DNA of 64,000 nt. It comes from JOPF136 sp963773835. Lineage in GTDB: Bacteria > Acidobacteriota > Terriglobia > Acidiferrales > UBA7541. Under the pieces are notes generated by a model that was not told the origin of the DNA, did not search any database, and was given only the letters and a program-made list of their open reading frames with translations. Below are positions 24,773-33,274 of this stretch, one piece after another; positions within the stretch are counted from its first letter, which is position 1; each line of letters starts with the position of its first letter. The position numbers and the translations under genes were made by a program. The stretch covers positions 1,302,001 to 1,366,000 of the forward strand of contig CAVZCQ010000004.1 in NCBI GenBank assembly GCA_963773835.1, given 5' to 3'.

Positions 24773-26239
24773 ATGGTTGAGCCCAGTCCAGCTGTTGCGG
24801 GTGGCGGTGCGCTTGAGCCCATTTTGGTGGAAGCGCAGCGACTGCTTGATGAGATCCGTCAGACAAGGGCAAAGTCTGACGAGGTTCTGAAGGCAGCTGA
24901 GGCTGCGCGCGCCCAGATCGAAGCTGAGGGCCTGGGAGAGTCCAAGCGTCTGCTCGAAGAGATGAAGCTGGTTCGGGCGAGGGCAGAAGAATTCGTAAAG
25001 GGAGCGGAGCAAGACCGCACCAGGGCTGGCAGCGAGGCGTTGCTAGCGGTTAACGCGAAAGCGGCCTGCGAGGAGCATGCGACGGCTATCGCCGCCATAA
25101 GAGGCGCGGTTGACTCTAACTCGGGGTCGGTTTTAGCCAACAAGCAAAAATCTGATGAGCTCCTTGCGGCTGTTAACACTGCGAAGGCGTCGACCGAGGC
25201 GGACTCGAGGGTCATCAGCTCAGCTAGGGGATCGGCCGAGGCGGACTTGAAGGCGATCGACGACCGTCGAAAGGAGGTCGACGCGGCCGCCCAGGCGCTT
25301 CTAAAGGCCGCCGAGGCCGGGGGGAGTCGCCTGCCTGAGATTGACGCGGCGAAGGCGGCGGCTGAAACGGCATCCAAAGCGACGGCTGCTTCGCAGGACG
25401 GGGCCGCGCAGGCGCGCTCCGCGACTGACGCTGCACAGAAGCAGGCGGAAAAGCTTGCTTCGGAAGCTCAGCAGCTTGTGGCGGCCATTACGCTAACTCT
25501 TAACAACAGCAAGCAACTGGCGGACGCCATATCAGCACTATTGCAAGCGTCTGAGAAAGCAGATGCTGAGCACAAGAAGATCTGGGAGCACCTCGAAAAG
25601 AGTGACCAGATTTCCGTGTCGCACGAGCAGAAGGTCGCGGCACATTCCACAGAAATACAGGAGCTGGTTTCTCGCTTAGAGGGGCTGCTTCCTGGGGCGA
25701 CCAGCGCTGGTCTCGCATCGTCGTTTAACAAGCAACGGGAACGGTTCGCGAATGGGCAAAGGCTGTGGCTTGCAACGTTTGTCGCTTGCATCGTTTTGCT
25801 TATTCTTGTTGGACTTCCAGGTTTCTTCCAGGCTGTCGGTTGGCACCCGCTCGGGGGCGCTGCGTCGGATCCGACGTGGAACACGACATGGCGGAGCTTG
25901 ACGATGCGACTCCCGATAGTGCTTCCGCTCGTGTGGCTTGGCATCTATGCTGGGCGCAACTACATGCTGTCGCTTCGCTTGGAAGAGGATTACGCATACA
26001 AGGAAGCCATCTCCGCGGCCTTCGAGGGTTACAAGAGAGAAATGGAAAAGATCGGGGCAGTGGATAGGATCAACCTCACACCAGTCGCCACTCTTTGTAC
26101 CAATGTCCTTCGAGCAATCGCCGAGCGGCCAGGCAGGATATATGAGGGAAAGCAAGAGGATATAAACCTGCTCAATGAAGCGATTACTGCGGCGCAGAAG
26201 GTGTCGGACCTCTCGATGAAAAAGATTGCCGAGAAATGA
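24773..26239 (+). CDS. Long coiled-coil protein with two membrane helices (island)
   Basis: The 488-residue protein has residues 10-300 almost entirely Ala/Glu/Lys/Arg-rich amphipathic helix (for example EAQRLLDEIRQTRAKSDEVL). The motif LLPGATSAGLASSFNKQRERF spans roughly 305-325, a helix lies at about 331-352, a short loop with Trp residues follows, and a second helix lies at about 379-398. The cytoplasmic C-terminal domain (LRLEEDYAYKEAISAAFEGY onwards) has about 90 residues. I have the impression of meeting the LLPGATSAGLA motif and the EDYAYKEA-x-S-x-x-FEGY motif in other bacterial coiled-coil membrane proteins, but cannot name the family. The next gene begins 3 nt after its stop. The structure suggests a membrane-tethered sensor or scaffold. 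Confidence 0.7.
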   Translation: MVEPSPAVAGGGALEPILVEAQRLLDEIRQTRAKSDEVLKAAEAARAQIEAEGLGESKRLLEEMKLVRARAEEFVKGAEQDRTRAGSEALLAVNAKAACEEHATAIAAIRGAVDSNSGSVLANKQKSDELLAAVNTAKASTEADSRVISSARGSAEADLKAIDDRRKEVDAAAQALLKAAEAGGSRLPEIDAAKAAAETASKATAASQDGAAQARSATDAAQKQAEKLASEAQQLVAAITLTLNNSKQLADAISALLQASEKADAEHKKIWEHLEKSDQISVSHEQKVAAHSTEIQELVSRLEGLLPGATSAGLASSFNKQRERFANGQRLWLATFVACIVLLILVGLPGFFQAVGWHPLGGAASDPTWNTTWRSLTMRLPIVLPLVWLGIYAGRNYMLSLRLEEDYAYKEAISAAFEGYKREMEKIGAVDRINLTPVATLCTNVLRAIAERPGRIYEGKQEDINLLNEAITAAQKVSDLSMKKIAEK

Positions 26240-26242
26240 TAG

Positions 26243-26740
26243 ATGACCATCGAACTCTCTCTTCGTCGGCGCGCCGCCCAGGCTAGATACTTCGCAGCAA
26301 TTTGGTTGCTGTTGGCAACTAGCATTTTGGTGGGGGTCTATTTCTCCTTGCCCTCGATCGCTGATAGGACTCTGCATGCCTTGAGCAGGGCTGAATTGGG
26401 CATACCGGATGCAAAGGGAAACATTGGGACTACCGCACAGGATTTGAAAGCCTCGTCATCGTCTCAGCTCTACGGGGTCGTGGCATTGGCGCTTGCCTTC
26501 GGTGGCGTTGCGTTCGCCTGTTTTCTCCTCGGTCGAGCGGCGTTTGTGGAGATGGAGCTGGCGGCGCGGTTCGGAGGGCTTGCAGATTCTCTGTGCATCG
26601 CTGGGGAGGATTTTGATCGTTTAGAGAAGACAGCGAGTCTCTTAATGCCGAGCACGAAGTATTTGTCGGTGCCCGAGATGTTTTCAACCAAGGACTTTCA
26701 ACCCGTCGTGGAGATACTGAAACAGATCCAGGGGAAGTGA
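26243..26740 (+). CDS. Small two-helix membrane protein (island)
   Basis: The 165-residue protein has a helix at about 17-37 (FAAIWLLLATSILVGVYFSL), a roughly 40-residue loop and a second helix at about 76-100 (VVALALAFGGVAFACFLLGRAAF). A soluble C-terminal domain of about 65 residues contains MLMPSTKYLSVPEMF-like sequence. It starts 3 nt after the coiled-coil gene stop and must share its transcript. Two helices flanking a loop, then a cytoplasmic tail, mirrors the topology of both other membrane proteins in the island. Family not recognised. Confidence 0.65.
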   Translation: MTIELSLRRRAAQARYFAAIWLLLATSILVGVYFSLPSIADRTLHALSRAELGIPDAKGNIGTTAQDLKASSSSQLYGVVALALAFGGVAFACFLLGRAAFVEMELAARFGGLADSLCIAGEDFDRLEKTASLLMPSTKYLSVPEMFSTKDFQPVVEILKQIQGK

Positions 26741-26869
26741 CCGGGATTGAAGGGCTGCCGATGCCCGACCCCGATGGCCTGTCTCCGCTGGTCGCTTATC
26801 GCTTCCTTCCCGCCATTCCCGCATTTATACTGCCGCGTCGCATACCTAGCAGCGAACCAGGAGGCCAAC

Positions 26870-28072
26870 TTGCCCGTAGGAACACCGTTTCATGAGCGCG
26901 AACTGGCGCTGTGCGAGAGCCTGAACTACCGGGAATGGTCGGGCTACTACACGGTGAGCGTGTACGAGGCGACGCACGAGCACGAATACAACGCGATAAG
27001 ACAATCTGCCGCACTCATCGATATCTCGCCGCTGTACAAATACCTGCTGCGGGGCCGCGGCGCGGCCAAACTCATCAACCGGGTGCTGTCGCGCGACGTC
27101 AACAAAGTGGCGGTGGGCCAGGTGATCTACTGCTGCTGGTGCGATGAGGACGGGAAAGTGATTGACGACGGGACGGTGTCGCGCCTGGAAGAAAACACCT
27201 ACCGGTGGACCGCAGCGGACCCGAACCTGCGGTGGTTCCGGCAAAACGCGCAGGGGCTGGAGGTGGAAATCGAAGACATTTCGGAGCAGGTGGCGGCGCT
27301 GGCGCTCCAGGGGCCGACCTCGGGACGGCTGCTGGTGTCGCTGGCGGAGGCGAAACTGGAGAACCTGAAATATTTCCGGGTGACGCGGGGAAAAATCGCC
27401 GGCGTTCCCGTGGACATTTCGCGCACGGGCTATACGGGAGACCTGGGATACGAAATTTGGATACCGGCGGAAAGCGCGGCGAAGGTGTGGGACGCGCTGA
27501 TGGAGCACGGGAGGGGATTCGACATCCACCCGGCGGGGATGATCGCGCTGGACATTGCGCGGATCGAGGCCGGACTGCTGCTGATCGAAGTGGACTATAC
27601 GAGCAGCAGAAAAGCACTCATTGCTTCACAAAAATACTCCCCCTTCGAAATCGGGCTGGGACGCATGGTGGATTTGAAGAAGGAAAACTTCGTGGGGCGG
27701 GCGGCGCTGGTGGAAGAGCAGAAGCGGGGCGGGCCAGCGAGGCAGCTCGTAGGACTGGAAATCAACTGGAACGAAGTGGAGCGGCTGTACGAGGCGCAGG
27801 GGCTGGCACCGCAGGCGCCGACGATGGCCTCACGGGTGCACGTGCCGGTGTACCGGGGGAGCGCGCAGGTGGGGAAAGCGACGTCCACGACGTGGTCGCC
27901 GACACTGAAACGGATGATTGCGCTGGCGAGCGTGGCTACGGCGCATTCGAAGGATGGAACCGAACTGCAGATGGAGTGGACGGTGGAAGCGGTGCGGCAC
28001 CGGGTGGGGGCGAAGGTTGTGCCGATGCCGTTTTTCAATCCGGCGCGGAAGACGGCGACGCCGATTACGTAG
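26870..28072 (+). CDS. GcvT-family aminomethyltransferase paralogue
   Basis: The 400-residue protein belongs to the glycine-cleavage T-protein superfamily, tetrahydrofolate-dependent one-carbon transferases. It carries SAALIDISPLYKYLLRG, GYTGDLGYEIW, the IEAGLLLIEVDY block and a C-terminal barrel domain ending VVPMPFFNPARKTA. No gcvH or gcvP is adjacent, and the sequence after GLLL differs from classical GcvT, so it is more likely a paralogue such as a sarcosine, dimethylglycine or DMSP demethylase-like enzyme. TTG 26870 follows CAGGAGG at ideal spacing. A TATACT box at 26826-26831 may be its -10. Confidence 0.82.
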   Translation: MPVGTPFHERELALCESLNYREWSGYYTVSVYEATHEHEYNAIRQSAALIDISPLYKYLLRGRGAAKLINRVLSRDVNKVAVGQVIYCCWCDEDGKVIDDGTVSRLEENTYRWTAADPNLRWFRQNAQGLEVEIEDISEQVAALALQGPTSGRLLVSLAEAKLENLKYFRVTRGKIAGVPVDISRTGYTGDLGYEIWIPAESAAKVWDALMEHGRGFDIHPAGMIALDIARIEAGLLLIEVDYTSSRKALIASQKYSPFEIGLGRMVDLKKENFVGRAALVEEQKRGGPARQLVGLEINWNEVERLYEAQGLAPQAPTMASRVHVPVYRGSAQVGKATSTTWSPTLKRMIALASVATAHSKDGTELQMEWTVEAVRHRVGAKVVPMPFFNPARKTATPIT

Positions 28073-28179
28073 GCGAAATCGCTCGCGGGCAGGCGGGGCA
28101 GAAAATGCAACAGCCCGGCATGCCGCGTTGCGACAACCAGTGAGCATGAAGACAGGCCAGCGTAAATAGAACGGAAAGA

Positions 28180-28198
28180 CGCCGGCAAGATGCCGGCG
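28180..28198. repeat. Intergenic hairpin element (CGCCGGCA-AGA-TGCCGGCG)
   Basis: A perfect 8-bp stem with a 3-nt loop lies downstream of the GcvT-like gene. It is another member of the short GC-rich palindromes seen at gene ends in this window. Confidence 0.6.
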
Positions 28199-28270
28199 CT
28201 ACGAAATAAAGGCAGAGACCCGCCAGGCTGCGGCGGGCAGGCGTGGAAAGGACGGAAGGAAAAGAATTAA

Positions 28271-28303
28271 CACGGAGTTCACGGAGACACGGAGAACACG
28301 GAG
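28271..28303 (+). repeat. Four CACGGAG units upstream of the oligopeptidase gene
   Basis: CACGGAG occurs at 28271, 28280, 28288 and 28297, a period of 8-9 nt, ending 11 nt before the ATG at 28315. The last unit with the following GAGAGGATTGAGAG supplies a purine-rich ribosome site. This simple repeat type occurs dispersed in many bacterial genomes. Confidence 0.7.
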
Positions 28304-28314
28304 AGGATTGAGAG

Positions 28315-30468
28315 ATGAGAAATTCGGAGATTCGCGGTAGCAGGAGGCCGATGAGAGCATGGGCTTGGCTGGCGGCGGGCGCGCTGGCGCTCGCGGGGGT
28401 GGCGTCGCTCGGGGCGCAGGAGGGAGGGCCCTTCAGGTCTCAGGGTAAACCGAAACCTCCTGAAACGCGGCGGGACAACGTGGTGGACGACTACTCGGGC
28501 GTGAAAGTGCCCGACCCGTACCGCTGGCTGGAAGACCAGAACAGCCCGGAAACACGCGCGTGGATCGACAAAGAAAACCAGTACACACGCACGGTGCTGG
28601 ACGCGCTGCCCGGGCGGGCCAGGATTGAAAAACACGTGGCTGCGCTGATGAAAATCGACGCGTTCGAGGCGCCGATCGAACGCGGCGGGCGGGTGTTCTA
28701 CTCGAAGCGCCTGGCGGACCAGGACCTGTTCGTGCTGTATGAACGCAACGGCGTGAGCGGGAAGGACGAGGTGCTGGTGGACCCGCATCCGATGAGCAAG
28801 GACCACACCACGAGCGTGAACTGGGAAGCGATCTCGCTGGACGGCACGATTGCGGCGTACGGAGTGCGAGAGGGCGGGGCCGATGAGGTTGCGGTGCACC
28901 TGCTGGACGCGGCGACGCACAAAGAGCTGCCGGAGGGGCTGCCGCGGGCCGACTACCTATCGGTGGAGATCGCGCCGAACGATCACGGGATCTACTACTC
29001 GGTGATCAAGAAGGAGGGCCCGCGCGCGTATTATCACCCGTTCGGCGGGGAGGCCGGGAAGGACAAGGAGATCTTCGGCTCGGGCTACGGACCGGAAATG
29101 CTGGCGGGCGTGTCGCTGGCCGAAGACGGCCGGTACCTGGTGTTCCACGTGTTCCACGGCTCGGCAGGCGATACTTCCGAAGTTTATTTCAAGGATTTGA
29201 AAACGGACGGGCCCATTACGCCGCTGGTGAAAGGAGTGGCGGCGCGATTTGTGGCGCAGATGGCGGGCGGGCACGCCTACATCCAGACAAACTGGAAAGC
29301 GCCGAACGACCGGATTCTGGTGGCGGACATGAAGAATCCGGCGATCGAGAACTGGCGCGAAGCGGTGCCGGAGGGGAAATGGCCGCTCCAGGCGATGGCG
29401 CTGGCGGGAGGGAAACTGCTCGCGCGGTACACGGAGGAATCCACGTCGCGGCTGCGGCTCTACGAGGCGGACGGCAAATTGGACCGCGAAGTGGCGCTTC
29501 CCACGCTGGGCACTGCCAGCGGGATGAGCGGACGATGGAGGAGCAACGAGGTGTTCTTCGCGTTCCAGTCGTTCACGATCCCGCAGTCGATCTACCGGCT
29601 GGAGGCGGATAAAGGAACGGTGACGCTGTGGGCCGGGCCGAGCGTGCCGATGGACCTCAGCGCATTCGAAACCGAGCAGGTGCACTACGCCTCGAAGGAC
29701 GGCACGCAGATTCCGATGTTCCTGGTGCACCGCAAAGAACTGAAGCGAGATGGGGAGCGGCCGGTGCTGCTGACCGGATACGGCGGGTTCAACATCAGCG
29801 AGACCCCCGCCTTCGTCGCCTACGCGGCGCTGTTTGCCGCGCACGGAGGGATCTTCGCGCTGCCGAACCTGCGGGGCGGGGGCGAGTTCGGCGAAAGCTG
29901 GCACCACGCCGGAATGCGGGAGAAGAAGCAGAACGTGTTCGACGATTTCACCGGCGCGGCGGAATGGCTGATCGCGCAGCATTACACGCAGCCGTCGAAG
30001 CTGGCCATCCGGGGAACCAGCAATGGCGGGCTGCTGGTGGGAGCTGCGGTGACGCAGAGGCCGGAGCTGTTCGGCGCGGTGGTGTGCCGGTATCCGCTGC
30101 TGGACATGCTGCGGTACCAGAATTTTCTGGTGGCGAAGTTCTGGGTGCCGGAGTACGGCTCGTCGGAGAAGCCGGAGGAATTCAAATATCTGCGCGCGTA
30201 CTCGCCGTATCAAAACGTGAAGCGGGGGACGAAATATCCGGCGGTGCTGTTCATCACCGGAGACAGCGACACGCGGGTGGCGCCGCTGCACGCGAGGAAG
30301 ATGGCGGCGGAGATGCAGGCGGCCAACGGGTCGGACAGGCCAATTTTGCTGCTGTACGACACGCAGTCGGGCCATTCCGGGGGGCGACCGCTGGGGAAAT
30401 CCATCGAGGAAACGACGGACGAGATGGTGTTTTTGTTCGGGGAGCTGGGGGTCCGGGCGGGGCAGTAG
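28315..30468 (+). CDS. Exported prolyl oligopeptidase (S9A family)
   Basis: The 717-residue protein has a signal peptide (WAWLAAGALALAGVASLGA) and the N-terminal DDYSGVKVPDPYRWLED motif of prolyl oligopeptidases. A seven-bladed propeller filters peptides, and an alpha/beta-hydrolase domain follows. The catalytic triad is Ser569 (RGTSNGG), Asp652 (GDSDTRV) and His687 (GHSGGRP). It cleaves short peptides after proline. The nucleophile elbow reads GTSNGG rather than the usual GGSNGG. Export and the other secreted peptidases downstream suggest nutrient peptide processing in the periplasm or outside. Start choice between ATG 28315 and 28351 is uncertain. Confidence 0.95.
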   Translation: MRNSEIRGSRRPMRAWAWLAAGALALAGVASLGAQEGGPFRSQGKPKPPETRRDNVVDDYSGVKVPDPYRWLEDQNSPETRAWIDKENQYTRTVLDALPGRARIEKHVAALMKIDAFEAPIERGGRVFYSKRLADQDLFVLYERNGVSGKDEVLVDPHPMSKDHTTSVNWEAISLDGTIAAYGVREGGADEVAVHLLDAATHKELPEGLPRADYLSVEIAPNDHGIYYSVIKKEGPRAYYHPFGGEAGKDKEIFGSGYGPEMLAGVSLAEDGRYLVFHVFHGSAGDTSEVYFKDLKTDGPITPLVKGVAARFVAQMAGGHAYIQTNWKAPNDRILVADMKNPAIENWREAVPEGKWPLQAMALAGGKLLARYTEESTSRLRLYEADGKLDREVALPTLGTASGMSGRWRSNEVFFAFQSFTIPQSIYRLEADKGTVTLWAGPSVPMDLSAFETEQVHYASKDGTQIPMFLVHRKELKRDGERPVLLTGYGGFNISETPAFVAYAALFAAHGGIFALPNLRGGGEFGESWHHAGMREKKQNVFDDFTGAAEWLIAQHYTQPSKLAIRGTSNGGLLVGAAVTQRPELFGAVVCRYPLLDMLRYQNFLVAKFWVPEYGSSEKPEEFKYLRAYSPYQNVKRGTKYPAVLFITGDSDTRVAPLHARKMAAEMQAANGSDRPILLLYDTQSGHSGGRPLGKSIEETTDEMVFLFGELGVRAGQ

Positions 30469-30549
30469 CGAAGGCCTCGGGTCAGCCGTTGTCCAGCAGA
30501 AAGCGCAGGACAACGGCGGGACCCGAGCTACAGGTAGTTCCGCGAGCCA

Positions 30550-31728
30550 CTATTCCTTCAATCGGTTGTATTTTTTCAGGATATCGCGGAGGCGGTCGTG
30601 GGGGAGAGCGATGGCGGTGTGGCCATCGCGACCGGTCATGGTGCCGGCGGCGACCATGGCATTGACCACGGCTTCTTCGGTGGCCTGGACGGTGGCGGCG
30701 AAGAGGGGATCCATGGCGTCGTTGGCGAGCATGGCGACGGGGATGACGCCCTTGGTTGCGGCGACCCCGGGATTCGCGGTGGTGAAGGCGATGAAAATGT
30801 CGCCGGAGCCATTGCCGGAAATGCTGCCGTCGCGGCCGAGGCCGAGCGAGGCGCGGCGGGCGAGGCGTTTGAGCTGGTGGGGGAGCAGAGGCGCGTCTGT
30901 GGCGATGACGATGATGATAGAGCCGAGGTCGAGCGTTTCGCGGGGAAGCGAGCCGGCGTAGGCGGGCTGCTCGGTGATTTCTTTGCCCACGGGAACGCCG
31001 GCGATACGCAGGTTGCCGCGCATCCCGTAGTTGCACTGGACGAGCACGCCGATGGTGTAGCCACCCTGACCAGCGGGGAGCACGCGCGAGGAGGTGCCGA
31101 TGCCACCCTTGAATTCATTGCAGATCATTCCCGTGCCGCCGCCGACGCTGCCCTCTTCGACCGGGCCGGAGTGAGCGGAATCGAGAGCGGCGAAGACGTG
31201 CTCGGGATGGACGTGGAACCCGTTGACGTCGTTCAGCCAGCCGTCCCAGGTCTCGGCTACCACCGGAAGCGACCACCAGTAACCATCGGGCTCGGGCTGG
31301 CCGCGGCGGACGCGCCAGGCAATCACGGCGTCGCGGACGACGCCAACGCTGTGCGTGTTGGTGATCATCACCGGGCCGGAGAGCACGCCGGATTCCTCGA
31401 CCCAGGTGGTGCCGGTCATCTCGCCGTTTCCGTTGAGGGTGAACCAGCCGGCGAAGACGTTGTCGTCGCCGGATTTGCCGCGGGGAAGGATGGCGGTGAC
31501 TCCGGTGCGCACGGGGCCCTGGCCGACGACGAGCTTCCCTTCCCCGCTGATCAGCGTGGTGTGGCCGATTTCGACGCCGGCGACGTCGGTGATGGCGTTC
31601 AGCGGGCCGGGAGTGCCGTCGAAGGGGACTCCGAGGTCGCGTGCGCGGGGCTTTGGCGGAGACTGCGCAACGGCAGAAAGAACGAATGCGCAGCCAGCGA
31701 GGATGGAAAGAATTGTGGATCGTTTCAT
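30550..31728 (-). CDS. P1-family (DmpA-like) L-aminopeptidase/D-esterase, exported
   Basis: The 392-residue protein has a signal peptide (ILSILAGCAFVLSAVA), then the family hallmarks ITDVAGVEIGHTTL, TNTHSVGVVRDAV and EGSVGGGTGM. A GRDGSISGNGSGD segment contains the self-cleavage site: processing between Gly301 and Ser302 would free Ser302 as N-terminal nucleophile, as in DmpA. These enzymes release N-terminal L- or D-residues, or beta-residues in the BapA branch. ATG 31728 follows GGAGCGAG. It is last in a leftward run after the aminotransferase (44 nt gap). Confidence 0.92.
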   Translation of the reverse strand: MKRSTILSILAGCAFVLSAVAQSPPKPRARDLGVPFDGTPGPLNAITDVAGVEIGHTTLISGEGKLVVGQGPVRTGVTAILPRGKSGDDNVFAGWFTLNGNGEMTGTTWVEESGVLSGPVMITNTHSVGVVRDAVIAWRVRRGQPEPDGYWWSLPVVAETWDGWLNDVNGFHVHPEHVFAALDSAHSGPVEEGSVGGGTGMICNEFKGGIGTSSRVLPAGQGGYTIGVLVQCNYGMRGNLRIAGVPVGKEITEQPAYAGSLPRETLDLGSIIIVIATDAPLLPHQLKRLARRASLGLGRDGSISGNGSGDIFIAFTTANPGVAATKGVIPVAMLANDAMDPLFAATVQATEEAVVNAMVAAGTMTGRDGHTAIALPHDRLRDILKKYNRLKE

Positions 31729-31772
31729 AACTCGCTCCATTGGGCGCCCCCGTCAGAAAAGGACCGGCGGCG

Positions 31773-33128
31773 TCACGACAACCGCGCCACGGCAGCTTCG
31801 AGCGCAGCCGCGATCTGGGCCGCTTCCGCATCGGTCAGGATAAAGGGCGGCGCGAGGAGCACATGGTCGCCTGCGGCGCCGTCGGCACAGCCCTGGATGG
31901 GATAGACGGCGACATTGTGCTCGTAGGCGATCTGGCGGACGCGCTCGGCAATGCCGTCGGATGGCGGAAATGGGGCGCGGGTTTTGCGATCGCGCACGAA
32001 TTCGATGCCCAGCAGCAGGCCGCGGCCTCGGACATCGCCGACGAACGGCGAGGAGGCGAGGGGCTGGAGAGCGCGGCGGAGTGCTGCGCCGGTGGCGGGC
32101 ACACGGTCGAACAGGCGCTCGCGCTCCAGGATATCGAGGACGGCGTGGCTCGCGGCCATCGAGACGGGATGCGCCTGGTAGGTGAATCCATGCGGGAAAC
32201 CGCCGGAACCCTCGGCCAGCGCCTCTGCAATGTGGGGAGCGACGAGCACAGCGCCGAGCGGCGCGTAGCCGCTGGCGATGCCTTTGCCGACGAGAATCAT
32301 GTCGGGAGAAACGCCCCAGTGGTCCACGGCGAAGGGGGCGCCGGTGCGGCCCATACCGGTCATGACTTCATCGGCGATGAGAAGAATACCGTGGCGGCGG
32401 CAGATCTCCGCGATGCGCTGCACGTAGCCTTCGGGGGGCTCGGCGGCGCCGAGAGTGGCGCCGGACAGGGGTTCGAAGAGAAACGCGGCGACGGAGTCAG
32501 GGCCCGATTGGGCGATGAAGGATTCGAGATCGTCGGCGCAGGCGATGCGGCAATCGGGAAACGTTTTGTCGAACGGGCAACGGTAGCAGTAGCACGGAGC
32601 GATATGGCCCCACTCGGGGAGGAGCGCTGCGTAGGGCGCGCGGCGGGCGAGGTTGCCGGAGACGGCCATGGCGCCGAGCGTCGAGCCGTGATAGCTCTGG
32701 CGGCGGGCGAGCATGCGGAGGCGCTGGGGCTGGCCGCGCTCGAGATGATACTGGCGCGCGAGCTTCAGCGCGGTTTCCGTGGCTTCAGAGCCGCCGGAAG
32801 TAAAAAATACGCGGCCTGCTTCGCGGAATGGAAGAGGGGCGAGAGCGCGAAGGCGCTGGGCGAGGCGCTCGGCAATGTCCGTGTGAAACTGAGAGGTGTG
32901 GGCGAAGGCGAGGCTGCGGGCCTGCGCGGCCATGGCGTCCGCGACTTCCGCGCGGCCGTGGCCGATGGAGACGACGGCGGCGCTGCCGGCGGCGTCGAGG
33001 ATGCGGCGGCCGTCGGAGGTGAGGATGTAGCAGCCGTCACCGCGGGAGGCGGTGGGATAGGTCTTCCGGAAACTTCTGGGGAACAGGGCCTGGGTCATGA
33101 TGGCCGACTGCGCTCTGCTCTTCTCCAT
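31773..33128 (-). CDS. Class III PLP-dependent aminotransferase
   Basis: The 451-residue fold-type I enzyme carries VFFTSGGSEATETALKLARQ and SYHGSTLGAMAVSG. The LLIADEVMTGMGRTG motif supplies the Asp that holds the pyridine ring, and VGKGIASGYAPLGAV holds the Schiff-base Lys. Family members act on omega-amino groups (beta-alanine, GABA, adenosylmethionine-type substrates) or lysine epsilon groups. It has an unusual CYCYRCPF cysteine cluster near residue 180. Together with the beta-aminopeptidase-like neighbour it may use released beta- or omega-amino acids, which is inference. Start taken at ATG 33128; ATG 33098 is possible. Confidence 0.9.
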   Translation of the reverse strand: MEKSRAQSAIMTQALFPRSFRKTYPTASRGDGCYILTSDGRRILDAAGSAAVVSIGHGRAEVADAMAAQARSLAFAHTSQFHTDIAERLAQRLRALAPLPFREAGRVFFTSGGSEATETALKLARQYHLERGQPQRLRMLARRQSYHGSTLGAMAVSGNLARRAPYAALLPEWGHIAPCYCYRCPFDKTFPDCRIACADDLESFIAQSGPDSVAAFLFEPLSGATLGAAEPPEGYVQRIAEICRRHGILLIADEVMTGMGRTGAPFAVDHWGVSPDMILVGKGIASGYAPLGAVLVAPHIAEALAEGSGGFPHGFTYQAHPVSMAASHAVLDILERERLFDRVPATGAALRRALQPLASSPFVGDVRGRGLLLGIEFVRDRKTRAPFPPSDGIAERVRQIAYEHNVAVYPIQGCADGAAGDHVLLAPPFILTDAEAAQIAAALEAAVARLS

Positions 33129-33274
33129 CCGCAACGCGCAAAGAACGAAAAGATGAATCTCGGAATGCGAAACGGCGCGATTCTAACAGAATTCGGGGGC
33201 CGCGCTGCCGGGCGGCGGCGCTGCGGCAGATCCGGAGAGACAGGATGGCGCGATCGCCGGGAGAAGGTTGCCGT

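Noticed and set aside
22392..26745. Prophage or insertion sequence as the source of the island
   Set aside because: No integrase, transposase, capsid gene, tRNA target or flanking direct repeat was recognisable.
26741..26869. Possible glycine riboswitch ahead of the GcvT-like gene
   Set aside because: The gap is only about 130 nt and lacks the GGAGAGA and CCGAAGG-type aptamer core.
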